64,000 nt of DNA from Amycolatopsis saalfeldensis (lineage in GTDB: Bacteria > Actinomycetota > Actinomycetes > Mycobacteriales > Pseudonocardiaceae). Positions 15,056 to 23,552 of this stretch are shown here, one piece after another (position 1 is the first letter of the stretch; every line of letters begins with the position of its first letter). The notes beneath the pieces were generated by a model. That model was not told where the DNA came from, did not search any database, and was given only the letters and a program-made list of their open reading frames with translations. The stretch is taken from contig NZ_FOEF01000012.1 of assembly GCF_900110575.1 (NCBI RefSeq), positions 1 through 64,000 on the forward strand. The letters are read 5' to 3'. The position numbers and the translations under genes are program-made.

Positions 15056-16482
15056 GCTGGCCTCCCGGAGCGGGCGAGGATACTAGCCGGCACCGGAGTC
15101 GCGTACGCGCGAGGGTCGTCGAGGCCGAGTTGGTGAAAGGCAATCCGACGTTGCAAACAACTGCCGCATGATCCGCACGGTAGTTCACCGCTGCGATAGC
15201 AACTCCAAGTCAAGTGGAGCGGAACGTTCAGTTGGAGCGCGGTTCGCACAATGTCACGTTTGCTCATGCGCCCGACTGGCGACGCAATGGTGATTCGGTC
15301 TACACTGCCGATGTTGACTGCTCGACTCAAGGTTTCAATGAACTCCAGCTCGTTATCGGGAAATACTGATCCCTCTTGCTCGTTCGTTCCGAGCACAATG
15401 CTTCCGAAGCCATAGCGCTCGCAGAGGGCGACAGCGTGTGCAATAAGGACAAGGTTTCGCGCTGGCACCCACTCATGGGCTGTCTCTACGCCCTCGTCGC
15501 CATCGGCAATATGATCGATCTCGCTTGTAAGTGTGCTGCCACCGAGTTCTCCAAGCCAGCGAAGATCGGGGAATATCGCCTCAGCTCCATAGAATTCCGC
15601 TATCTCTTCTACGGCCCTGCGCTCGCGCACTTCGGCTCGACAACCGTATTGAAAATTGCAGAATACCAGTTTCTGCCCGGCTTCGGCGACCAGCGCTGCT
15701 GCCGTGGTCGAGTCCATGCCGCCTGAGCATACGCATAGTGCCGGCCCGCCACTGCGGCGCCGATCAAGCGAGAAGCTATCGAGTACTCTGGTGGCGTCGA
15801 CGACAGCACCTGAATAGGGCTCCAAGCGAGTCACTTCGGCAGTGTCGTCGATACCGGCAAGCGCCGCGCGTAGTTGTCCGGATTCCGAGGCGAAGAACAT
15901 TGAACCCAGGCCGTATGAGAAAGCCATCCATAAAGGCTTAAAGGAACATGCCAGTGTCAGCATTTCTGGTTGAGCGACATTGTGTACTGCGAGCGCGTAG
16001 CTGCCAACTACCTCATCGGCGAAGTTGACTAGCTGCTCCCTTGGGCTGGATCCTCCGCGAACCAACAAGTTCGGAATTATCCCGCTGTCGATTCGAGTAG
16101 CTAGATTGCTTTGCTCTATACCGTAACGTGCGCGAAGCTCGTGATCGTTGGCAACAATTCCGTTGTGTACGATAGTAGTTCCACCATATTGGTAGGGCTG
16201 AAGTTGCTCGGCGGTGATGTCGGGAACGTGCTCACTCGTAGGTTCAAGCCTACTGTTCATGAGCACGACTGTTTGCCCGCTTCGCACCTGAATTCGCTCC
16301 GCCACTGCCAGTGGACCGGCAAGGTCGCGAGCGAAGGAACTACCGTGCAATCCGAGCATCGCCACGCCGGCGCCATCGCTGCCTCGACTGGCCCCTAATT
16401 GCATGAGCCGACGTAGTACGAGCTCAGAATCAGCACTGTCCGACACCTGGCCGGACACGATCCCTCCCCCAATAAAACACAT
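15052..16482 (-). CDS. Glutamine amidotransferase-QueC fusion (7-cyano-7-deazaguanine synthase-like)
   Basis: This 476-residue protein has two domains. Residues 1-240 are a class II glutamine amidotransferase: Met1 is followed by Cys2, the expected N-terminal nucleophile, with NSRLEPTSE and HNGIVAN as substrate loops. Residues 250-470 are QueC-like: the PP-loop SGGMDSTT (253-260) binds ATP, and C428, C436, C439 and C442 (CYRSGELPCGSCGSC) form the zinc site. QueC activates CDG with ATP and adds ammonia. The fused domain could supply that ammonia from glutamine. The ATG at 16482 follows a strong GGGGAGG. It is the first gene of the 15-gene minus-strand run. Confidence 0.9.
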   Translation of the reverse strand: MCFIGGGIVSGQVSDSADSELVLRRLMQLGASRGSDGAGVAMLGLHGSSFARDLAGPLAVAERIQVRSGQTVVLMNSRLEPTSEHVPDITAEQLQPYQYGGTTIVHNGIVANDHELRARYGIEQSNLATRIDSGIIPNLLVRGGSSPREQLVNFADEVVGSYALAVHNVAQPEMLTLACSFKPLWMAFSYGLGSMFFASESGQLRAALAGIDDTAEVTRLEPYSGAVVDATRVLDSFSLDRRRSGGPALCVCSGGMDSTTAAALVAEAGQKLVFCNFQYGCRAEVRERRAVEEIAEFYGAEAIFPDLRWLGELGGSTLTSEIDHIADGDEGVETAHEWVPARNLVLIAHAVALCERYGFGSIVLGTNEQEGSVFPDNELEFIETLSRAVNIGSVDRITIASPVGRMSKRDIVRTALQLNVPLHLTWSCYRSGELPCGSCGSCLQRRIAFHQLGLDDPRAYATPVPASILARSGRPA

Positions 16483-16680
16483 TATATCGTCCTCCCCTGA
16501 CGATTCTGTGAAGCGCGATGTGGCGATTCGCTCGCCCCTCATAGGCGTTGAGGCACGTGGAATCGCACAACTCGATCTTCGCGACATCGGACACTAGCTG
16601 CTGCGCTGTTCAACGGTGGTCGCTAGTCCGATTTGCGATAGATTTTCACTCGTTATGCCTACGACGAACGGCGTCACCCA

Positions 16681-17460
16681 CACGGAGTCAGTTGCCGTCG
16701 ACGTGTTGGCTGATCGAGGACAGCTCGCTGAGGTCGAGCTCGCGCTGACCGTGGGTGACCGCGACGTAGGTGAACTAGGCCTTCCCCAGGTCTGATTTCG
16801 CCATGTATCGGGTTGCCGGGTAGATCGGCGTTCCGCGGGCGCCTGTTTCGGAAACGTTACCGGCTATGCGCACGTTCAACCACTTGAAGCCCGTCGGCCG
16901 TGTGCAATGGAGGCGGTTACCTCGGCGGTGGCCTCGGTGCGGAGCTGGGACAGGGCCTGCAGGACAACGTCGGCGCCGTTTTGGCCGATGACGTCGACTG
17001 CTGGCAGCACATTCCGGCCCTCTGCGTCCCAGTGCAGGCACACCTGCGCAGAACAGCACCGGATCGCGGTCGCCGATGGATTGCCCGGCTGGCGCCGGGC
17101 CGCCTCGATCAGCTTCTGCAATCCTGTGGCGTGCCCGGCGAACGCGACTTGGCGCCTGCCATCGCGCTGTGGTGCGCCACGAAGTTGGAGTTGTCTGCGT
17201 TCGATTGCAGTTAGACCGAGGTCGACGGCGGCCTCGGCGACCGAACCGGCGACGGTACGTCGGTTGCAGCGCGGCGTCCTGGGTCGCCATCCCAGTCGAG
17301 CCAGGACGGCCTGCCCCTGTAGACAAAGGCTGTCGATCCTTGCAAGCTGTATCGTCGCGAGCCCCGCCAGACGCTGCAGCCGGGTCGCGACGGCGTGGGA
17401 TCAGCGTCCGATGCAGCTGCATTCCACCGGTCGAGGTCTTGTCGAAGTTCGCCACCGCAG
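16681..17460 (-). pseudogene. Decayed gene of unknown family
   Basis: A coherent protein can be followed through frame changes. It begins NFDKTSTGGMQLHRTLIP near 17455, shifts frame near 17400, then continues through LARIDSLCLQGQAVLARLG, VAGSVAEAAVDLGLTAIERRQLQ, ARRQPGNPSATAI, CLHWDAEGRNVLPAVDVIG and VVLQALSQLRTEATAEV. After another shift it runs VRIAGNVSETGARG...YMAKSDLGKA, meets a TAG, and carries on FTYVAVTHGQRELDLSELSS to a stop near 16681. Two frameshifts and an internal stop mark it as dead. I do not recognise the family. Confidence 0.5.
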
Positions 17461-17654
17461 TCCGGCGGGTCTGCGCCAGCTGTTATTCGGCATCAGTCAC
17501 ATACCGTGTCAGTAAAATTACGTGTGCGGTAGTAACGACTGGATGTGTCGATCCGACGTTGTTGACGGTGTGGTTGCACGCCGTGCGGGGCCGTCCCGCT
17601 GCCGTCCGCGACCACTCTGGTGGTTCGTTCTAGTGAGGGCCGACCGCGTCGCTT

Positions 17655-18395
17655 ATGGGGGATGCCGAGTTGGACAAGCTGGCTACCGCTGCAGGGTCCG
17701 CAGGCACAGAGGGTCGCCCTGCTGCGACGCGAACTCAGCATGCCATTCGACTACTGGCACTGCTTGGTGGGTGCGGTGCACCAACAGTAGGCGGAGATCC
17801 TCTAGGAACGGTCAAATCCATCCGGAGCGAGCTCCGGCTCCAGGCGATGGACTTCTGGCTGCGGAACCCGGATTACCTCGCCGATGAGCTGGTGTCGATG
17901 GTGGAAGCGGCCACGGCCGCCCCCAGCTACCTGGTCACGGCGCGGTCGCTCTTGGACGATCCGGAGCCGGACCTGCGCTGGTACCCGATGCCGCGGTGGT
18001 TCTTCGGCGCGTACGAACAGCTCGACGACGCGTTCTCCCTCCTGGAGACGTACGGCCTCGCCGCGCTGCGCCGCACCGGGCAGCCAGGCAAGAAGAGCAA
18101 GCGCAACCTCTTCTTCCTGACGGAGGCCGGGGCCGCCGCGGTCGCCGAGCTCGCGACGGATCCGATTCTGGGGTGGTACGCCGAGCAGGTGAAGCTGGTC
18201 GCGTTGGTCGCGGGGGACGACGGCGGGCAGGCGCTGAAGGACCGGCAATACCGGCAGGCCACGTACGCGGGAACGGACCTGGGCGTCGCTATCGCGCCCA
18301 TCGCGCCGCGGGTGCGCGAACGGCTCGACGCGCTGAGTGCGGCCGCACCTGGGTCGGCTGCTGGAGGCCTCGGTCAGGAAGGGGATCGGACGTGA
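17655..18395 (+). CDS. Middle-component-like protein of an ABC-ATPase/nuclease system
   Basis: This 246-residue protein is mostly helical, with a likely winged-helix part (YEQLDDAFSLLETYGLAALRRTGQPGKKSKRNLFFLTEAGAAAV). The first part, DFWLRNPDYLADELVSMVE, is like the small middle components that accompany Rad50/SMC-like ATPases in three-component conflict systems. The start is not certain: no good ribosome binding site precedes the ATG. Its stop overlaps the next gene by GTGA, so the two are co-translated. Function is inferred from context: a bridge between ATPase and effector. Confidence 0.65.
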   Translation: MGDAELDKLATAAGSAGTEGRPAATRTQHAIRLLALLGGCGAPTVGGDPLGTVKSIRSELRLQAMDFWLRNPDYLADELVSMVEAATAAPSYLVTARSLLDDPEPDLRWYPMPRWFFGAYEQLDDAFSLLETYGLAALRRTGQPGKKSKRNLFFLTEAGAAAVAELATDPILGWYAEQVKLVALVAGDDGGQALKDRQYRQATYAGTDLGVAIAPIAPRVRERLDALSAAAPGSAAGGLGQEGDRT

Positions 18396-20572
18396 GTGCT
18401 CTGGGCAAGGAGGTTGCTGACACCCTGGCTAGGCGACGGGCAGGCGGTCCGCTCAGCCTCACCGTCGACGAGGTCGACAAGATCCTCAGCGGGCTCGGTG
18501 TCCCGCTTCGCGGCGCCAAGGCGGTTCCCGTGCCGCTGCGCGCGACCCGGATGCACTTCAGCGGCACGAAGTGGCTAAAACCGGATCACCCCGATGCCCA
18601 AGGACACCCGCTGGTCGACGTCGCCGATCTCCCTGCGTGGATCCGGCCGGTCGTTGACGAGCTCTCTCCCACGGCCGGCTCGGACGGAGATGGCCCGGCG
18701 CCGGACATCGATGAGCAGGTGGGGCCGAAGGCACGAGTCCCGTTTCGCTTCGAATGGTCGCCGCAGCCCGGTGTCAACGGGATCGGGTCGGGACGGAACC
18801 TGCGCGGCAAGTCGACCCTCTTGAACGTTCTCATGTGGTCGCTGACTGGTCGGTGTCCGCAGTTCCAGAACGACGTCCGCAGCTGGATCGAGCACGTCGA
18901 GGTCGATTGGGCGGTGGGTGCCGAGCAACTGCGGGTGAAGTTCGATGCGGTGAACGGGGTGGCCACCGGGCAAGTGGTCAGGGTCACGGAGGTCGACTCG
19001 GACATCAGGTCCACGGTCCTCGGGCAGTTCGACGGCGCGGACTTCGAAGGCGTCATGGGTTCGCTGATGATGACCCGGTTGCGGCTGGAGAACATCCCCG
19101 TCTGGACGGACACAGCGGCGCGGGTGCACGCGTGGCCCGCGTACTCCAGCTCGTTCGTGGTCCGCGCGAAGCAGCTCGATCCGATCGTCGGCAACGAACA
19201 GACCATCGGCGTGCGGATGATGCAGATGTTCATCGGCACGGACTGGGCACCGGTGCAGGCTGCCGCGATGACGGCGCGGCGCGGCATGGACAAGGCACGA
19301 TCGGCAGCGAACGACAAGGCTCAGGCAGCCGGTGATGCCGTGGAGGCGAGCCGAAGCGCGGCGGAGAAGCAGGTCGAGGATCTCCGAGCGAAGATCGAGA
19401 AGCTGCCCGCTGGGACGCCGGATGTGCAAGTGATGCTCAACGCCGCGACCCGCGCATCCGACCTCGCACGAGAGGTACACGGGCTTGAGGCGAAGCTGAT
19501 CGCGCAGACTTCACTCGCCGGAACCGCACGTCAGCAACTCAAGGCAGTGAGGGCCCAGGTGCACACCACCTACGAAGACGCGCTCGCGGCGAGGTTCTTC
19601 CATCACATGCGTCCTTCGGTGTGCCCACGTTGCGCTGCGCAGGTCACCCCAGAGCGGCAGGCGGCGGAACCGGACAAACACGAGTGCTCGGTGTGCACCA
19701 GTGAACTGAATCTCGATGCCCTCCAAGCCGACGTCATCGTGGCCGCGTCCGTACCGGATGAGCTCGTGGCCGGCCTGGTTGCGGGGACGTCCGGGGGTGA
19801 TGGTGTGGGCGGAGATGCCGAAGACGGGCCTTTGGACGAGGTCGAAGCGGCACAGGCCGCGGTGACCGCCGCCGAGGCCGCGGTGGCGGAGTTGACTGCC
19901 GAGATCGCGGCTCTCACTGAGCAGCGAGACGGGGCGGCCTCGCGGGTCGACGTGGGGAGCGAGCTTCTTTCGGCCGCTAGTGAGCGCCGTGCGCTCGAAC
20001 TGGACTTGGCCCGCGCCGAAGGCGCGGTGGGGGCGCTGACCCGGTCAAGCGACCCGGCGACGGTCGACCCGGTCGACCCGGTGCAGCTTGCCGTCGTGGA
20101 TGCGGCCGAGCAGGTTCTGAAGAAGTGGGTGAGGAGCGACCAGGACCCGATGCTGGCCCGGATCTCCGCCGACATCGAACGCCTGACCCAGAGCTTCGGC
20201 GCCGAGAACCTCAGCGGCTTCACGCTCACTGGCGCCGCCAACATGGCGCTCCGCGAGAACGGCGTCAAGCAGAAGTACTCCGGGCTGACGGACGGCGAGA
20301 AGCTGAGGGTCAAGATCGCGACCGCCATCGCCCTCATTCGACACGGATACGTCGAGGGGATCGGCCGCCACCCCGGTTTCCTGGTCCTCGACTCGCCCTC
20401 CGCAGAGGAGATGCCGGAGGAGGACCTCGCCACCATGGTCAAGGCATTGTGGGACGTCGCGGGCGAGGCCGAGATGCAGATCTTCGTCGCCACCCGCAAC
20501 GCTGCCCCGCTCGTCGACCTTCTTCCGAAGGCCAACCGGGTTGTCGCGGAGGGCAACTCCTACGTGTGGTGA
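18392..20572 (+). CDS. Rad50/SMC-like ABC ATPase with zinc-hook-like Cys pairs
   Basis: This 726-residue protein has a degenerate Walker A at residues 130-142 (NGIGSGRNLRGKST) and a long coiled-coil arm rich in Ala and Glu (about 310-400 and 480-560). Between the arms two Cys pairs (CPRC and CSVC, about residues 410-440) resemble a Rad50 hook. The C-terminal half carries an ABC signature variant (SGLTDGEKLRVKIA, about 631) and a Walker B (FLVLDSPSAEE, about 664). Such ATPases sense DNA ends or foreign DNA and control a partner. The GTG start overlaps the previous stop. It stands between the middle component and the nuclease-like protein. Confidence 0.85.
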   Translation: MSALGKEVADTLARRRAGGPLSLTVDEVDKILSGLGVPLRGAKAVPVPLRATRMHFSGTKWLKPDHPDAQGHPLVDVADLPAWIRPVVDELSPTAGSDGDGPAPDIDEQVGPKARVPFRFEWSPQPGVNGIGSGRNLRGKSTLLNVLMWSLTGRCPQFQNDVRSWIEHVEVDWAVGAEQLRVKFDAVNGVATGQVVRVTEVDSDIRSTVLGQFDGADFEGVMGSLMMTRLRLENIPVWTDTAARVHAWPAYSSSFVVRAKQLDPIVGNEQTIGVRMMQMFIGTDWAPVQAAAMTARRGMDKARSAANDKAQAAGDAVEASRSAAEKQVEDLRAKIEKLPAGTPDVQVMLNAATRASDLAREVHGLEAKLIAQTSLAGTARQQLKAVRAQVHTTYEDALAARFFHHMRPSVCPRCAAQVTPERQAAEPDKHECSVCTSELNLDALQADVIVAASVPDELVAGLVAGTSGGDGVGGDAEDGPLDEVEAAQAAVTAAEAAVAELTAEIAALTEQRDGAASRVDVGSELLSAASERRALELDLARAEGAVGALTRSSDPATVDPVDPVQLAVVDAAEQVLKKWVRSDQDPMLARISADIERLTQSFGAENLSGFTLTGAANMALRENGVKQKYSGLTDGEKLRVKIATAIALIRHGYVEGIGRHPGFLVLDSPSAEEMPEEDLATMVKALWDVAGEAEMQIFVATRNAAPLVDLLPKANRVVAEGNSYVW

Positions 20573-20607
20573 GAAGCTGGACGGTAACCGCGGACGAGAG
20601 GAAAGCC

Positions 20608-22728
20608 ATGAGCGGCGGTGCGGCCGTTGAGCTGGAGGGGGACCTCACTGCGCTGCTTTCGGCAAGCTCGGGACGACCGCCGTCCGAGGACGCTTTCGCC
20701 ACGCTCGGCGGTTGGGAGCGGCTGGCTCGGGAGGCCGCTGATCTCGCCGACAGCCCGGTCCTTCCGCCGCTGGTTAACCTGGTCGCGAACGAGGCTGCGA
20801 ACTCCGGCGGCCGAACCGGCAGCTACCCGGAAGCCATGCGCCGCGTGTCGACCGCAGTCACCTCCACCATGAACCCGGCCATCCTCTCCGACAGTCTGGA
20901 GACTCTGCTTACCAGCGGACCTGCGCTGAACGAGGTCGGCGCGGTTCTGGCTAAGGCCCTGGAAGACGCTGTCCAGGAATTCCTCGACTCGCCGGATCCG
21001 GACAGCCGTGCCGCCCTGCGAGCGGCAGGCGTGCTGGAGGCTCGCACCCGGCTTGCCCTGTGCGGGATCGGATCGCCATTCGCGTTGCTGGCTCTTCTGG
21101 AGCGCTTCGACGCGCCGATGCCCAAGCCGCTCGGCACCGCGGTTGTCCGCGCCGTCGGCGTCGCAGTCGATCACTGGCCGCACGCCGCGAGCCTCGCTGG
21201 CGTTGTACGCCTCGTCGCTGGGATCGACCCGCCGGCCGGCCGGTCGCGTCCAGGCGCCGCCCCCGAGGACGTCGCCTCTGATGCCGCGTGGGTGCTGGCG
21301 GGAATCGAGCTGGTCAGCGCACTCCGCGCCGCGGACCTGCCGCTCATGCTGCGCAACCTCGAAGCGTCCGCGGGGTACTTGCAGGTCGCCTGGGACACCT
21401 ACGAACGTGAAGACGCCAGCATCCTCTTGACCGTGGTCGAAGTGCTGTGCGCACTGCTCGACGAGTCCTCGCCGAGGCCGGATGTGGATGCCCTGTCGAC
21501 CTCTCGGCTCGAACCACACGCATTGGCCGACCTGGTTGAGCGGGTTCGCCGGATCAATGTGACGGCCATGGGCCTGAACCACTGGTACGGGGATCCGAAG
21601 CGAGCAGCACTGCTGGCGTGGACTCAGTTGGCTGACGACCTGGGCAGGCTCCGGGAGGAGTTCAAACGGGACAGCTTCTACAAGGCTGAGGTCGTCGTCG
21701 ACGACCTGCTCCAGATCTACATGGGCTCGCGCTCCACCGCGGTGGTCTCCCACGAGGAGGACATCAACGGCCTGCTCAGGCTCGTCCAGCCGGTCATCGA
21801 ATCGGGGTTCGCCAGGACCGCGGGCCTGCTGAGCAACCTTGAAGATCACACCCACGCCTTGGAGCAGGAAGCCGCGACCGCGGTGGGTGACCGCGCACGC
21901 GAGGTCGCCGAGAAACTCGCCGCCGCGCAGGCGGTTCTTCAAGCGGCGAAGGCGCAAGCATTGGCCGGTGCAGGGCCGGGAAAAGGCGGTAGCGGCACGG
22001 CGACCGCGTCGCTGCCGCAGCCACTCAACCAGCTGGTCCTACCCGGATCCGCGGCAGCGATCGAACTCACCGAGAAACTGTCGCCCGAGGCCCTCGCCGA
22101 ACTGGCCAAGGTGGTCAGCGACGCCACCATCGGCAGGCATAGCCTCAACCTGGTCGAGGCGGAGGTGTACGCCACGATCCAAACCTGCTTGGAAGCCAGC
22201 CCCGATTACGCCGGAGAGCCGAAGGATGCAGTCAACGACGTCCTCCGGCTGATCATCCAATTCGTCAGCTCACGGACCAATGCCCAATCGGACCTGTACC
22301 CGTACCTGTTTGACCCGAAAGCCGTCGAGGACGACATCCACAAGGATCTCCTTGACTACTTGAAGTCTGGCAGCCACGGCGCGATCACGGAGTACGAGGT
22401 CCAGCACGTCGGCGGCGGGCGGATCGATCTGCGACTCAAGTTCAGCGGATTCAGCATCTGCATCGAGATGAAGTTCGATTCGATGAAGCAGCCCTTGAGC
22501 GACAAGCAGGCGTACCTCAAGCAGGCGGTCACATATCAGACCACGGATATCCGAATCGGATTCCTGGTCTCGCTGCGCCACAAGGCATTCGATCCCACTG
22601 GGGCGCCGCCACACCTAAGCGCGCTCATCGGTCACACGGTGTTCGACGTGCCCGGCGACTCGGTCCCGAGGCACATCGTCACCGTAGGCGTTCCTGGCAG
22701 CCGGACCAGACCGTCGGACATGAAGTAG
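20608..22728 (+). CDS. Large helical protein with C-terminal PD-(D/E)xK-like nuclease domain
   Basis: This is a 706-residue protein. Residues 1-550 are helical with no recognised domain, including a coiled-coil stretch (LEQEAATAVGDRAREVAEKLAAAQ). Near residues 595-625, EYEVQHVGGGRIDLRLKF, a break and ICIEMKFD give the D...ExK pattern of restriction-type nucleases, followed by a Gln (QAVTYQ) as in many such folds. It is the likely effector of the three-gene system. The ATG at 20608 has GAGAGG six bases upstream. A GTG at 20569 that overlaps the ATPase stop is an equally possible start. Confidence 0.72.
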   Translation: MSGGAAVELEGDLTALLSASSGRPPSEDAFATLGGWERLAREAADLADSPVLPPLVNLVANEAANSGGRTGSYPEAMRRVSTAVTSTMNPAILSDSLETLLTSGPALNEVGAVLAKALEDAVQEFLDSPDPDSRAALRAAGVLEARTRLALCGIGSPFALLALLERFDAPMPKPLGTAVVRAVGVAVDHWPHAASLAGVVRLVAGIDPPAGRSRPGAAPEDVASDAAWVLAGIELVSALRAADLPLMLRNLEASAGYLQVAWDTYEREDASILLTVVEVLCALLDESSPRPDVDALSTSRLEPHALADLVERVRRINVTAMGLNHWYGDPKRAALLAWTQLADDLGRLREEFKRDSFYKAEVVVDDLLQIYMGSRSTAVVSHEEDINGLLRLVQPVIESGFARTAGLLSNLEDHTHALEQEAATAVGDRAREVAEKLAAAQAVLQAAKAQALAGAGPGKGGSGTATASLPQPLNQLVLPGSAAAIELTEKLSPEALAELAKVVSDATIGRHSLNLVEAEVYATIQTCLEASPDYAGEPKDAVNDVLRLIIQFVSSRTNAQSDLYPYLFDPKAVEDDIHKDLLDYLKSGSHGAITEYEVQHVGGGRIDLRLKFSGFSICIEMKFDSMKQPLSDKQAYLKQAVTYQTTDIRIGFLVSLRHKAFDPTGAPPHLSALIGHTVFDVPGDSVPRHIVTVGVPGSRTRPSDMK

Positions 22729-22750
22729 TGCCGGGTTCGTTTCCAGCCAG

Positions 22751-23512
22751 TCAAGCTGGTGGCGGCAGGTCCGGCCGCACACAGCGATGCACGGTGGCAG
22801 CCCACGTCACGCGGCCAAGGCCGCGTCGGCGTTCTGGACTTCGCGTGTGTGCTGTTCGGTTCCTTGATCGGGAGCACCATTCGTTTCGAACTCTGCGCGA
22901 ACGATCTTGACGAGTCGTCGAGCAGGCGTGGCGCCAATCCCGAGCCCGAACACGCAGCGTGTCAGCCGATATCGGCTTCTGGTGGGCCGCCCGATGAGCC
23001 TTGTCCTCCTGCCGCGCCTGGTCGAGAAGCACCTCCAGCGGACGGCCGCGAGATGCCCGTTGATCGAGCTTTGACAGGCTCAGATCCTTACACTCACCCT
23101 CAGATGGAACCGGAGCATCCACCCGTTCCTCGGCTTCGATGCTTTGACGCTCGACGGCAGCGAAGCTGTCGGCAACGGCGGCCGTTCCTGGCGGCTGGGT
23201 AGCGCCGATCGCCTGCAAAAGCCTGGTCCAACCTCGGCCCAGCCGATCAAGAGAAGTGGTCCGACGGCGTCGAATGCTGCTTTGCCGTACTCGCCGGCAA
23301 CGAGCGGGTCCGCCACGTTCAACGCAAACGTGACCACGCTCGCGAAGATCAGGAGCCGGCGCGCCGGTCGCAACACGTCGGCGGAGGCGCCGGTGAGTGC
23401 AAGGTGCCGGGTGCCGAGCAGGAGCCCCAGGATCGATAGGTCCACCGCTGGTGCGACGAGCGGCGCCACCCAGACCGGCACCCCCAACCGAAGGGCGAGG
23501 TTGACGTTGCGG
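22751..23512 (-). pseudogene. DUF2637 (Spd-like transfer/membrane) gene, truncated and frameshifted
   Basis: The membrane part (LGVPVWVAPLVAPAVDLSILGLLLGTRHLAL...FDAVGPLLLIGWAEVGPG) lies in one frame. The tail (LQAIGATQPPG...RPLEVLLDQARQEDKAH...KPISADTLRVR) lies in another, after a shift near 23220. The first transmembrane segment found in the two other copies is missing: the similarity starts at about 23510, some 40 bp from the NRPS gene end. The gene therefore marks a broken element boundary at 23.5 kb. Intact relatives are at 54127-54915 and 62478-63203. Confidence 0.8.
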
Positions 23513-23552
23513 GCACCGAGGACCGCGGTGCTCCGTGGTGCGGAGTCAGGTC

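Noticed and set aside
5800..16482. A canonical lasso-peptide cluster
   Set aside because: The YxxPxL motif and stand-alone RRE fit, but there is no transglutaminase-type B2 protease, the PP-loop protein is QueC-like instead of an asparagine-synthetase cyclase, and the peptide has almost no core.
5800..16482. A type IV CBASS system (QueC-like plus TGT-like accessory proteins)
   Set aside because: No convincing CD-NTase with effector and no DNA-glycosylase-like partner is seen. The nucleotidyltransferase at 7035-7874 lacks clear CD-NTase features, and QueD/QueE are not part of that system.
16907..17515. A 202-residue plus-strand frame
   Set aside because: It is the complement of the decayed minus-strand gene at 16681-17460, whose sequence is far more protein-like.
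17655..22728. A Wadjet (JetABCD) plasmid-defence operon
   Set aside because: There is no MukF/MukE-like pair and no topoisomerase-VI-like JetD. The effector has an ExK-type motif instead.
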